From an uncultured Bacteroidota bacterium (lineage in GTDB: Bacteria > Bacteroidota > Bacteroidia > Chitinophagales > LD1): DNA of 47,619 bases. The notes beneath the pieces are model-generated. The model was not told the origin of the DNA. It was given only the letters and a program-made list of their open reading frames with translations, and searched no databases. This document shows, one piece after another, positions 8,853 to 16,525 of this stretch. How positions within the stretch are numbered: position 1 is the first letter of the stretch; every line of letters begins with the position of its first letter. The stretch is from NCBI GenBank assembly GCA_903919075.1, contig CAIXGR010000033.1, positions 1-47,619 on the forward strand, given 5' to 3'. The position numbers and the translations under genes were made by a program.

Positions 8853-9478
8853 TGGAGCTGACATTGAACGAAAAGAAACTTCTTAAAGAGCAGACCGAAT
8901 ACACGGGCATACACCCGCAAAAGTTTGGCTTATACATTGGCATGGCCTCCATGTTCATGTTCTTTGCCGCGCTTACCAGTGCACTGCTAATTAAAATGGG
9001 CGACTTTAGGGTTTGGCAGAATTTCCGGCTACCGGTTATTTTTCTTTATAGCACCATTGTAATAATAGCAGTTAGCGTCACCATGCAGGCATCACTTATC
9101 AGCTACCGCAAGGCCAAGTTTACTTTATTCCGCACCTTATTGTTTGTTTCATTTCTTTTAGCCTGCATGTTTCTTTTAATGCAATTACAGGGTTGGCAAA
9201 TATTAAAACAAATGGGCTTACCATTAGCAGGTAATCTTTCAGGCTCGTTTATATACCTTATTACATCCATGCACGGTTTGCACATTGTGGGCGGCTTAGT
9301 AATTACACTAGTGTTTTTAATATTTGCTATACGCAGCCGTAAAGATCCTATTTATGAATTAAGGAGCATTATAAACCCTAAGCGCCAACTTAATCTTGAA
9401 ATGCTGGTAAGCTACTGGCACTTTATTGATGCGGTGTGGGTTTACTTATATCTTTTCTTTTATTTGAATTATAGGTAG
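8852..9478 (+). CDS. Cytochrome c oxidase subunit III-like protein, first copy
   Basis: A 208-residue, five-helix member of the subunit III (CoxC/CyoC) family. Two family hallmarks are present: HGLHIVGG (about residues 145-152) and YWHFIDAVWVYLYLFFYL near the C terminus. The start codon shares one base with the ctaB stop (TGATG), so the two are translationally coupled. A second subunit III gene follows 41 bp later. Subunit III stabilises subunit I and its lipid environment. Having two different-length copies side by side is usual in Bacteroidota oxidase operons; which one is the structural subunit cannot be told here. Confidence 0.93.
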   Translation: MELTLNEKKLLKEQTEYTGIHPQKFGLYIGMASMFMFFAALTSALLIKMGDFRVWQNFRLPVIFLYSTIVIIAVSVTMQASLISYRKAKFTLFRTLLFVSFLLACMFLLMQLQGWQILKQMGLPLAGNLSGSFIYLITSMHGLHIVGGLVITLVFLIFAIRSRKDPIYELRSIINPKRQLNLEMLVSYWHFIDAVWVYLYLFFYLNYR

Positions 9479-9519
9479 GTTAATAGTGAAATAAATAACG
9501 TAAAAAATAAATATTGAAT

Positions 9520-10233
9520 ATGGCAGAGGCAACTACTTTACATCACGATCAGGAAACCGACCAGCACCTTTGGGAAGGTGGCCGTTCGCCGTTTAAGCTT
9601 GGCTACGGAAAGATAATGATGTGGTATTTTTTGATTTCAGATACCTTTACTTTCGCATCTTTCCTGATTGCTTATGCCGCACTACGCTTTACTGCAGGTG
9701 CTGCATGGCCTAAACCTGCTGAAGTGTTTGCTTCGGTACCGGTACCGGCAGTGGCAAAAATATTGGAAAAGCTGGGCATTAACCCAGAACACCTTCCACT
9801 GGTTTATGTAAGCTTTATGACTTTCCTTCTTATCGTAAGCTCATATACTATGGTGCGTGCCGTGCAGGAAGGCTACCGGATGAATAAATGGGGTGTGGTT
9901 AAATTTTTATTCCCTACTATTTTATGCGGAATAGGTTTTGTTGCCTGCCAGTATTACGAGTGGAGCCACTTAATACACAGCGGTATGACTGCTACAACAG
10001 CTTCTGCTACTACTAAGGTGCTTAATTTCGGTCAACTGTTTTTTGTTATTACAGGTTTCCACGGTTTGCACGTAACCGGTGGTGTTGTTTTGAACATCTG
10101 GTTAATGGTATCGGCTGCCAACGGCAAGTTTGATAAAGTAGGCCACTATGAAATGGTTGAAAAACTTGGCCTTTACTGGCACTTTGTGGATTTAGTTTGG
10201 GTGTATGTGTTTTTGTGTTTCTATTTATTATAA
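9520..10233 (+). CDS. coxC: Cytochrome c oxidase subunit III, second copy
   Basis: A 237-residue subunit III protein. The frame extends to a TTG at 9514, but the ATG at 9520 two codons later is the better start. Five to six membrane segments are visible. The same hallmarks as in its neighbour occur: HGLHVTGG and YWHFVDLVWVYVFLCFYLL at the extreme C terminus. Between helices, about residues 65-95 form an extended Pro/Ala-rich loop that the first copy lacks. It sits in the oxidase operon between the first copy and the subunit IV gene. The domain and context are clear; the symbol is assigned by analogy. Confidence 0.93.
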   Translation: MAEATTLHHDQETDQHLWEGGRSPFKLGYGKIMMWYFLISDTFTFASFLIAYAALRFTAGAAWPKPAEVFASVPVPAVAKILEKLGINPEHLPLVYVSFMTFLLIVSSYTMVRAVQEGYRMNKWGVVKFLFPTILCGIGFVACQYYEWSHLIHSGMTATTASATTKVLNFGQLFFVITGFHGLHVTGGVVLNIWLMVSAANGKFDKVGHYEMVEKLGLYWHFVDLVWVYVFLCFYLL

Positions 10234-10301
10234 TCTTCAAACTTTGGTTTGACGACGAAGTAGTAAACGAATTAAATTAAAACAAGTAAAAAATAAGTAA
10301 T

Positions 10302-10676
10302 ATGGATTTTGAAGAACCGGTACAAGGACACCTCCACTGGACTGATGGCGAATACAGCGACGGCAGAAAAGAAGTTTTAAAAACTATTGTCGTACTTTCG
10401 GTGGTTACAGTTGTTGAAGTGGGCATAGCCATATCATACGATACATTTGCCAAAGACGGTGGTAAATACCGCTGGTTTATAAGCCTGCTAATGGCCGTAT
10501 TTTCGGTGGTAAAGGTTATTTATATCATGGGTACCTTTATGCACTTAAAACATGAAAAGAAAATGTTTATTCTAAGCGTTTTGCTTCCATTCTTGTTTTT
10601 AATATGGGCAATTATAGCTTTTGCTTTTGAAGGAGCCAGCTGGAACTACATGAGGAGTTGGCTGAATGCGTTTTAA
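10302..10676 (+). CDS. Cytochrome c oxidase subunit IV (prokaryotic COX4/CtaF type)
   Basis: A 124-residue protein with three transmembrane helices (about residues 25-45, 58-80 and 87-110), matching the small subunit IV of bacterial heme-copper oxidases. The pattern MGTFMHLKHEKK after the second helix is typical. It is the last gene of the respiratory block, 68 bp after the second subunit III gene and directly before a strong terminator. The subunit has no cofactor and probably aids assembly or stability. Confidence 0.9.
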   Translation: MDFEEPVQGHLHWTDGEYSDGRKEVLKTIVVLSVVTVVEVGIAISYDTFAKDGGKYRWFISLLMAVFSVVKVIYIMGTFMHLKHEKKMFILSVLLPFLFLIWAIIAFAFEGASWNYMRSWLNAF

Positions 10677-10698
10677 TATTTAAAGCTCAACTTTTTAC

Positions 10699-10726
10699 AA
10701 AGGCGCCTTTAGGCGCCTTTGTTTTT
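10699..10726 (+). terminator. Rho-independent terminator of the act-cox block
   Basis: A perfect 9-bp stem, AAAGGCGCC at 10699-10707 and GGCGCCTTT at 10712-10720, with a four-base loop (TTTA), is followed by GTTTTTAT. It begins 22 bp after the subunit IV stop codon and marks the end of the respiratory transcript. Confidence 0.92.
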
Positions 10727-10803
10727 ATATTCGTCCATAAAAATTCTGAAAACCATTAGTGCATATACATAAATGCACTAATCTTGCCTAAACTTTTAAA
10801 GCC

Positions 10804-11646
10804 ATGAGAAAGAAATATTATATCGTATTCGTAGTCGCTTCTCTTTTGTCTTTATCCGTAATTGCTCAGAAAAAAAATACGGCTGCGCCTAAGCGCTCAC
10901 CAATTGATACAAGCAAATTTGTATTGGTAGAAGGCGGCACATTTATGATGGGCACCGACCAACCCGTTGAGTTGGCTGAAGCCCCCGCACATCAGGTTTC
11001 GGTAAAAAGTTTTTACATGGCAAAAACTGAAACCACGTTTGAAGACTTCGACCGGTTTACTAGTGAAACTAAGCGAGATTCAGCACCATCAGGCACTTGG
11101 GGCAGGGGCAAAAAGCCGGTATTTATGGTGTCGTGGTTCGATGCCGTTGAATACTGTAACTGGCTAAGCAAAAAAGAAAAGCTTTCGGCATGCTATGTAA
11201 TTAAAGGCAGCGACGTGAAATATTTAGATACGGCCAAAGGATACCGTTTACCAACCGAAGCCGAATGGGAATTTGCTGGTCGTGGCGGCAACAAAAGCAA
11301 AGGCTATACTTATGCCGGTAATAATGCTTTAGAGGCCATAGGCTGGGTTAAAACCAATTCGGGTGGCGAGACTATGCCCGTTGCCCAAAAATGGCCTAAT
11401 GAGCTGGGATTGTATGATATGACCGGAAATGTATGGGAATGGGTTTGGGATATTTACGACTTTAATTACTACAAAAACTCTCCTACCGATAATCCTAAAG
11501 GTGCTGAAGCGGGTCCATACAGGGTAATGCGCGGCGGAGGCTGGTATAACGAGCCAAATTATTCGCGCTTGGTTACACGGCAAAATAATGCACCCACTTT
11601 TAAGCAAAATAGTGTGGGTTTTAGGGTAGCCAGAACTTATTACTAA
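10804..11646 (+). CDS. Secreted SUMF1-fold protein lacking the catalytic cysteines
   Basis: A 280-residue protein with a signal peptide (cleavage after about residue 21, ...LSVIAQ) and one formylglycine-generating-enzyme/SUMF1 fold domain filling the rest. Conserved landmarks are VEGGTFMMGTD near residue 45, YRLPTEAEWEFAGRGG, GNVWEWVWD and the C-terminal RVMRGGGWYNEPNYSR. In true formylglycine-generating enzymes the last motif carries two cysteines; here the aligned positions are N249 and S254. The protein is therefore unlikely to make formylglycine. The same fold in T9SS proteins GldJ/GldK also lacks them, but those are longer. A TAATCTTG sequence at 10779-10786 may be its promoter. Confidence 0.88.
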   Translation: MRKKYYIVFVVASLLSLSVIAQKKNTAAPKRSPIDTSKFVLVEGGTFMMGTDQPVELAEAPAHQVSVKSFYMAKTETTFEDFDRFTSETKRDSAPSGTWGRGKKPVFMVSWFDAVEYCNWLSKKEKLSACYVIKGSDVKYLDTAKGYRLPTEAEWEFAGRGGNKSKGYTYAGNNALEAIGWVKTNSGGETMPVAQKWPNELGLYDMTGNVWEWVWDIYDFNYYKNSPTDNPKGAEAGPYRVMRGGGWYNEPNYSRLVTRQNNAPTFKQNSVGFRVARTYY

Positions 11647-11748
11647 TCAAATACTTTAGAGGGATTTTTACTCAAAATAAGGTGTTCAATCGCAATTCCA
11701 CACGGTTTAAAAATCAACGGAAGAAATTAGGCAATTAATTTTTTTAAT

Positions 11749-11756
11749 TATCTTTG
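11749..11756 (+). promoter_or_regulatory. Bacteroidota-type -7 promoter element (TATCTTTG) upstream of the RRM gene
   Basis: TATCTTTG matches the phylum's TAnnTTTG -7 consensus exactly. It lies 77 bp before the RRM-protein start in a very AT-rich stretch, which leaves a 5' leader of about 70 bases. The -33 box is not clear. Confidence 0.6.
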
Positions 11757-11833
11757 GAACGATTTTTTTAAAACAGTGGTTCAAATACTGAGCGCTTTTT
11801 TAAAAGTATTTTTTAATCAGTTATTTTTTTAAA

Positions 11834-12082
11834 ATGAACATTTACGTAGCAAACATCAACTTCCGCGCTAAGGAAGAACAACTGAAAGAATTATTTCAGC
11901 AGTACGGAGAAGTATCTACCGTGAAAATTGTAACAGACCGTGATACTGGCCGCAGCCGTGGCTTCGGTTTTGTAGAAATGCCTAACGATTCTGAAGGTGC
12001 ACAAGCTATTACCCAATTAAACGGGTACGACTTTCACCAAAGGAATTTGGTTGTAAACGAAGCAAGACCCCCAAAAGGATAA
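11834..12082 (+). CDS. Small RRM-domain RNA-binding protein
   Basis: An 82-residue protein consisting of one RNA recognition motif. RNP2 is IYVANI (residues 3-8) and RNP1 is RGFGFVEM (residues 42-49), with the aromatic residues needed for RNA stacking. Short single-RRM proteins of this kind are abundant in Bacteroidota, which lack Hfq in many lineages, and act as RNA chaperones or post-transcriptional regulators; a specific target cannot be named. It is a single-gene unit: a -7 promoter element lies upstream with a leader of about 70 bases containing T-runs, and a strong terminator follows. Confidence 0.93.
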   Translation: MNIYVANINFRAKEEQLKELFQQYGEVSTVKIVTDRDTGRSRGFGFVEMPNDSEGAQAITQLNGYDFHQRNLVVNEARPPKG

Positions 12083-12107
12083 TTTATTCGTACTACCGAA
12101 AAAAATT

Positions 12108-12140
12108 AAAAGCGCCCCGAATCATCAGGGCGCTTTTGTT
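12108..12140 (+). terminator. Rho-independent terminator of the RRM gene
   Basis: The stem AGCGCCC (12111-12117) pairs with GGGCGCT (12128-12134), extended by flanking A/T pairs (AAA and TTT), and is followed by TTTGTTATTT. It lies 25 bp after the RRM stop. The flanking A-run could let it also act on the opposite gene that ends at 12174. Confidence 0.88.
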
Positions 12141-12173
12141 ATTTAGATTAATGTCATTAGAATTATAACAAAG

Positions 12174-12713
12174 CTACTTCTCTCCTGTTCCCTTAAATTG
12201 TTCTTCGGGGTTTTTAAAAAGCACATTAAAGGTAGTTAGCGAGCCATATATACGGGTAATGTATTGCTGCAAATCAACTTTGTCTTCATCGGTAAGCACC
12301 TTATGGGCATTAATTGCCTGCTCCATTACTCTTAGCCTGTCGCGCACCATTACCATTTTATGGAAAAATGCTTGGATTGGAATTTCTTTAGGCTGCAAAG
12401 AACTGTCAGATGGTTTTAAAATCATTGCTCCGTTCAACCATTTGTTTCCTATCATCACAATTTCCTGAATATCACTTTTTTCATCAATAACTTGTGCCAA
12501 GGCTCTTTTTACATCATCTAAAGTTAATGGCACTGAGTCTGCTGCTGCTTTTTCAAGCACAGTTAACCCCTCAAAACTTCTGTCGATACCACGGGTAGAA
12601 TTGCCGTCCTTAAACCATATACTGTAATACTCTGTATCAATATCTACAATTACACCCTTACCAAATTTAGGATGTTCAATTCTTGAACCTATACCAAGTT
12701 GACTATCGCCCAT
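12174..12713 (-). CDS. Conserved hypothetical protein with an N-terminal UvrD/PcrA-type Tudor-like module
   Basis: A 179-residue soluble protein of unknown function. The first 50 residues (GSRIEHPKFGKGVIVDID..., then YYSIWFKDG) resemble the small beta-barrel found at the C terminus of UvrD/PcrA helicases and in CarD-like proteins, a fold used to contact RNA polymerase or nucleic acid. The rest is predicted helical with a charged surface, without a recognised motif. No signal peptide or membrane segment is visible. It is convergent with the RRM gene and is not clearly in an operon. The domain resemblance is by pattern only and needs a profile search. Confidence 0.75.
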   Translation of the reverse strand: MGDSQLGIGSRIEHPKFGKGVIVDIDTEYYSIWFKDGNSTRGIDRSFEGLTVLEKAAADSVPLTLDDVKRALAQVIDEKSDIQEIVMIGNKWLNGAMILKPSDSSLQPKEIPIQAFFHKMVMVRDRLRVMEQAINAHKVLTDEDKVDLQQYITRIYGSLTTFNVLFKNPEEQFKGTGEK

Positions 12714-12786
12714 AGTTTTAATTTTGAAAATGAAAATGCAAGTCTAAAAAAAATTTGGATAGCAAAATTCCGAATTTACCATTCAT

Positions 12787-13773
12787 TTATTTGCTCATTA
12801 AAAAAGCATCTACTCTGTCCTTCACATTTTTCCGTATATCGAACCAAAATAAATTGTAATCGGCTATATGCAGATTTTTGAAAGATCGAACAAAGGGAAG
12901 ATCGACGCTAACCCATAAAAACTGCCTATGTATTTGAGTGGTACAAACATTTGAATATTCTTTATTAAAGTTAAGCAACAACGCCCCAATGCTTTTCGAT
13001 CTATCAACAGCAACAGTATCGCGGGTCCAACTTACCGGATTTACACATACTGTTCCATACAAAGGCGAAGTGCCCGGTTCATAACCTGTTTTAAACGATG
13101 CCCAGGTAACATAGCAACCTGTTTGTGTAGCGTTATTGCAAGGCTTTAAATTTTTATACATCGGCTCGTCGAATCCAAAGCCCACGGTATAGGCTGCTAC
13201 CAGTTGCTTTTTTAAGGCAGTTGAATCAAAAAATTCTTGCAACAATCGGCGGGCATGGTATGTACCCTGGCTATGCGAAGCGATAATAATAGGGCGGCCA
13301 TTGTTGTAGTGCTTTAAGTAATATTCGAAAGCTCGCTTTACATCGGCATAGGCAAAATCAAGAGCTTGCACTCCATTCTCTTTATCACTAAAAGCATTTA
13401 ACCGTGCCTGTCGGTAACGCGGAGCGTAAACCCTGCATGTTGCATTAAACACGCTGGCCTGGTATTTTATAGGCTTATTATCAACCAGCTTATTCTGCCT
13501 CGCATTATCTACGTCCTGATTCCATGTTTTACCTTTTGTGTAAACCGTAGGGTAAATAAAAAAAACATCTGCTTTTTTAACCGAATCATTTATCCATTGT
13601 TCACCAGCGGGTATATTATCGGCTGCGTCTTTCCTAAACGGCAGGGCCGACCAGTATTTTTCTTTACTATAATCCGGCGCTGCAGGCTGGGCATCAGGGC
13701 TAAATTTGCTTGCTTTTTGGGCACCGGTTATCACCCATAAACCCATAAATGCTAAAAGAATTAAAGTTCTCAT
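12787..13773 (-). CDS. Secreted DUF3089 alpha/beta-hydrolase-like protein
   Basis: A 328-residue protein with a short signal peptide (MRTLILLAFMGLWVITGAQ). The body matches the DUF3089 family: DVFFIYPTVY near residue 90, then a hydrolase nucleophile elbow ASHSQGTYHARRL with the serine at residue 168, followed by helices and a late VDLPF segment. Members are predicted serine hydrolases of the alpha/beta fold with unknown substrates. It would act in the periplasm or outside the cell. It is divergent from the EGF-like lipoprotein gene, with only 48 bp between the two starts. Confidence 0.85.
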   Translation of the reverse strand: MRTLILLAFMGLWVITGAQKASKFSPDAQPAAPDYSKEKYWSALPFRKDAADNIPAGEQWINDSVKKADVFFIYPTVYTKGKTWNQDVDNARQNKLVDNKPIKYQASVFNATCRVYAPRYRQARLNAFSDKENGVQALDFAYADVKRAFEYYLKHYNNGRPIIIASHSQGTYHARRLLQEFFDSTALKKQLVAAYTVGFGFDEPMYKNLKPCNNATQTGCYVTWASFKTGYEPGTSPLYGTVCVNPVSWTRDTVAVDRSKSIGALLLNFNKEYSNVCTTQIHRQFLWVSVDLPFVRSFKNLHIADYNLFWFDIRKNVKDRVDAFLMSK

Positions 13774-13821
13774 ATTATTTCAATCAGTTGTTTTACTTTC
13801 GTTAGACTAAATTGCCGGTAT

Positions 13822-14349
13822 ATGTTTAACCAAATTACAAAAATAATTTTTGCAGCCATACTTCTTATTACAATTGGTTCATGCGAAAAAAAATGTACTA
13901 GCGTTGTTTGCCCGGTAGGCGAAGAATGTTCATCGGGCTATTGCGTATGCAATGATGGGTATGAGGGCAGCGATTGCCAAACACTTAGTTATTTAAAGTA
14001 TGTGGGCAATTATAATTCCAGCGAAATTTGTAATGGCGGCCCTCCCAATTTTTCATCCTCCCCTTCAGTTTCTGTATTCGGCTACCCCAATAGTGCGGCT
14101 AACGTAATTTATATAAACGGTGTATTTGGGCAATTACAATTACGCGCCTACATATATAATACTCCTGGCCGTTTGGGCAATAATATTTATGTGCCGGCAC
14201 AAAGCCAAGGCGGAATAACCATACAAGATAGTTATGGAAGTTTTTACCCCGCTACCAATGGTTATAATAATGCCTACATGACTATAAACATGAATTACAT
14301 ATACGGCAACATTGCTTACGGCTGTGTCGAGACTTTTAATAAATATTAA
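13822..14349 (+). CDS. EGF-like domain lipoprotein
   Basis: A 175-residue predicted lipoprotein. The signal peptide ends in a lipobox with the modified cysteine at residue 21 (ITIGSC). Directly after it comes one EGF-like module with six closely spaced cysteines (CTSVVCPVGEECSSGYCVCNDG as a guide, residues about 25-52). The remaining 120 residues are Tyr/Asn/Gly-rich and beta-like, with no known motif. This architecture recurs in Bacteroidota as small surface lipoproteins of unknown role. A TACTTTCG sequence about 25 bp before the start could be a -7 element. Confidence 0.78.
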   Translation: MFNQITKIIFAAILLITIGSCEKKCTSVVCPVGEECSSGYCVCNDGYEGSDCQTLSYLKYVGNYNSSEICNGGPPNFSSSPSVSVFGYPNSAANVIYINGVFGQLQLRAYIYNTPGRLGNNIYVPAQSQGGITIQDSYGSFYPATNGYNNAYMTINMNYIYGNIAYGCVETFNKY

Positions 14350-14436
14350 GCCCACAAGTCCAAACAGCTAAATTCTTGTCCTGGGCACAAGTTTAGTTTC
14401 AAAAACAGATATAGCCTTAAAATAATTTTACTCCAT

Positions 14437-14444
14437 TATCTTTG
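14437..14444 (+). promoter_or_regulatory. Bacteroidota-type -7 promoter element (TATCTTTG) upstream of ACMSD
   Basis: An exact match to TAnnTTTG ends 18 bases before the TTG at 14463. It overlaps the other in-frame TTG at 14442, so transcription would begin after that codon. This is the main reason to place the ACMSD start at 14463 with a leader of only about 12 bases. Confidence 0.65.
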
Positions 14445-14462
14445 GCGCAATACTTTGGTTGC

Positions 14463-15473
14463 TTGAAAATAGATATACATACCCATATTATTCCCGAACA
14501 CCTGCCGCGTTGGAGCGAAAAATTTGGCTACGGTGGCTTTATTCATTTAGAGCACCACAAACCTTGTTGTGCTAGGATGATGAAGGATGATGAGTTTTTC
14601 CGCGAAATACAAGACAACTGTTGGAGTGCCGATACAAGAATTAAAGAATGCAACCACACTAAGGTGGATATGCAGGTGTTGTCTACCATACCGGTAATGT
14701 TTAATTATTGGGCAAAACCAAAAGACTGTCTTGAAATTTCAAAATTTCTAAACGACCATATTGCCGAAATAGTACAGCGTTACCCAAAAAGATTTGCGGG
14801 CCTCGGCACAATCCCCATGCAATCTGCCGAACTTGCTATACCGGAAATGGAGCGCTGTAAAAAAATAGGCTTGATCGGCATTCAGATAGGCAGTAATATA
14901 AACGACATCAATTTAAACGAACCCCAGTTCTTTGCTATTTATCAGGCGGCACAGCAATTGGATATGGCCATTTTTGTTCACCCCTGGAATATGATGGGCA
15001 CCAAGCAAATGGACAAATATTGGCTGCCTTGGCTTGTCGGCATGCCTGCCGAAACCAACCGGGCAATATGCTCACTTATATTTGGCGGAGTATTCGAAAG
15101 ATTTCCGAAAATACGTTTTGCTTTTGCGCATGGTGGTGGTTCTTTTTTCTCGGGACTTGGAAGAATAGAAAGAGGTTTTGATGTGCGCCCCGACTTAACA
15201 GCGTTGGATAATAATGTAACTCCACGCAAGTATCTTGGACACTTTTACGTTGATTCGCTTACACACGATGAAAAGTTTTTAAAATATATTATTGACCTGG
15301 TTGGCGAAGATAAAGTATGCATGGGTACCGATTATCCTTTCCCACTCGGCGAATCAACACCGGGAGATGAAATTGAAAGATTGAAACTGCCCAAAAAAGC
15401 AAGAGAGAAATTGCTTTACCAAAATGCTTTGAAGTGGATGAACATGGACGAAAGAATTATTTCAGGTAAATAA
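14463..15473 (+). CDS. 2-amino-3-carboxymuconate-6-semialdehyde decarboxylase (ACMSD), amidohydrolase family
   Basis: A 336-residue metal-dependent decarboxylase of the amidohydrolase superfamily, the same length as characterised ACMSDs. It removes CO2 from aminocarboxymuconate semialdehyde in tryptophan (kynurenine) breakdown, competing with quinolinate/NAD formation. Zinc ligands are seen at H6, H8 (DIHTH), H173 (HPW) and D290 (MGTDYPF); H223 (FAHGGG) is the catalytic histidine. The start is a TTG at 14463, chosen because the upstream TTG lies in the -7 box and because the family begins with (M)KIDIHTH. A kynureninase gene 1 kb downstream supports the pathway assignment. Confidence 0.88.
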   Translation: MKIDIHTHIIPEHLPRWSEKFGYGGFIHLEHHKPCCARMMKDDEFFREIQDNCWSADTRIKECNHTKVDMQVLSTIPVMFNYWAKPKDCLEISKFLNDHIAEIVQRYPKRFAGLGTIPMQSAELAIPEMERCKKIGLIGIQIGSNINDINLNEPQFFAIYQAAQQLDMAIFVHPWNMMGTKQMDKYWLPWLVGMPAETNRAICSLIFGGVFERFPKIRFAFAHGGGSFFSGLGRIERGFDVRPDLTALDNNVTPRKYLGHFYVDSLTHDEKFLKYIIDLVGEDKVCMGTDYPFPLGESTPGDEIERLKLPKKAREKLLYQNALKWMNMDERIISGK

Positions 15474-15484
15474 AATAACCAATT

Positions 15485-15916
15485 ATGAGAAACGATTTAA
15501 TAGTATCAAAATCCATAGATATTAATGCTGACGCCGCAAAAGTTTGGAAAGGATTAACCACGCCCGAAATAATTAAAGAATATTTGTTTGGAACTGAAAC
15601 TGTTACCGATTGGAAAGTAGGCAGCGAAATAATATTTCAAGGCGAATACCAGGATCACAAATATCGCGACAAGGGAGTGATTAAAGAATTTACCGTAAAC
15701 AAGCAATTAAGTTATAGCTACTGGAGCGGCTTTTCAGGAACAGAAGATAAACCGGAAAATTATTCTTTAGTAACCTACACTTTAACCGCTGTTGATGATA
15801 AAACAACAAAGCTAACTTGGACACAAAAAGGCTTTGCAACTGAAGAAGGATACAAACATTCAGAAAGTGGAATGGACGATTTTATGAAAAAGGTGAAAGA
15901 AGTAATTGAAAAGTAA
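15485..15916 (+). CDS. SRPBCC (AHSA1-like) family protein
   Basis: A 143-residue protein with the START/Bet v1-like fold of the AHSA1 group. Typical marks are the opening strand (IVSKSIDINADAAKVWKGLT), the WKVGSEIIFQGEY strand pair and the C-terminal long helix ending in MDDFMKKVKEVIEK. Members bind hydrophobic ligands or act as small stress-related proteins; no catalytic residue is known, and the ligand cannot be named. It starts 11 bp after the ACMSD stop on the same strand, so cotranscription is likely, but the link to tryptophan breakdown is only positional. Confidence 0.87.
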   Translation: MRNDLIVSKSIDINADAAKVWKGLTTPEIIKEYLFGTETVTDWKVGSEIIFQGEYQDHKYRDKGVIKEFTVNKQLSYSYWSGFSGTEDKPENYSLVTYTLTAVDDKTTKLTWTQKGFATEEGYKHSESGMDDFMKKVKEVIEK

Positions 15917-15976
15917 TTAAATCAGGATTTTAGCATTACTACTTTATATCTGTACTATATTATTTAAAAAACTGCT

Positions 15977-16525
15977 TTGGACCTGCATAAACACATAAAC
16001 AGCATTATTACTATTGATAACTTTTGGACCAATGAAGAGTGTGAAAATTTTATTTCTAAAAGTGAGTTGATGGGTTATGAACTGGCTACTATTGACACCG
16101 GAAAGGGACAAAAATTAGTAACTGAGGTTCGCAACAACAATAGAGTAATGTTCAGTGACACAGAATTAGGTGATAATATCTGGTTGCGGCTGAATCCTTT
16201 TGCGCCTCAACAATTTGGCAATTCCATGGCCGTCGGCCTTAACGAACTATTTAGAGTTTATAAATATCAACCAGGACAACAATTCAAGAAACACCGCGAC
16301 CAAAGTTTTATTCGTAACGATATTGAAGCAAGTTATTATACTTTCATGATTTATCTAAACGATAATTATGAAGGAAGGGAAACAAGCTTTAATCATTTCA
16401 TGGTTCAACCTAAAAAAGGCATGGCACTAGTTTTCCAGCACGACCTGGAGCATGAAGGGGCTTCGGTTACCGAAGGAATTAAATACGTTTTGCGCACGGA
16501 CATTATGTTTAAACTTGTACAATGA
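15977..16525 (+). CDS. 2-oxoglutarate/Fe(II)-dependent oxygenase, prolyl 4-hydroxylase-like
   Basis: A 182-residue protein of the P4Hc/2OG-Fe(II) oxygenase fold. The iron triad is H106 and D108 (HRD) with H159, and R173 (KYVLRTD) is placed to bind 2-oxoglutarate. The start is a TTG at 15977; no in-frame ATG precedes the first conserved strand. A TATATCTG sequence about 30 bp upstream could be the promoter. Its stop overlaps the kynureninase start by four bases (ATGA), so translation of the two is coupled. The substrate is unknown: it could hydroxylate a protein, or a small molecule linked to its neighbour. Confidence 0.88.
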   Translation: MDLHKHINSIITIDNFWTNEECENFISKSELMGYELATIDTGKGQKLVTEVRNNNRVMFSDTELGDNIWLRLNPFAPQQFGNSMAVGLNELFRVYKYQPGQQFKKHRDQSFIRNDIEASYYTFMIYLNDNYEGRETSFNHFMVQPKKGMALVFQHDLEHEGASVTEGIKYVLRTDIMFKLVQ

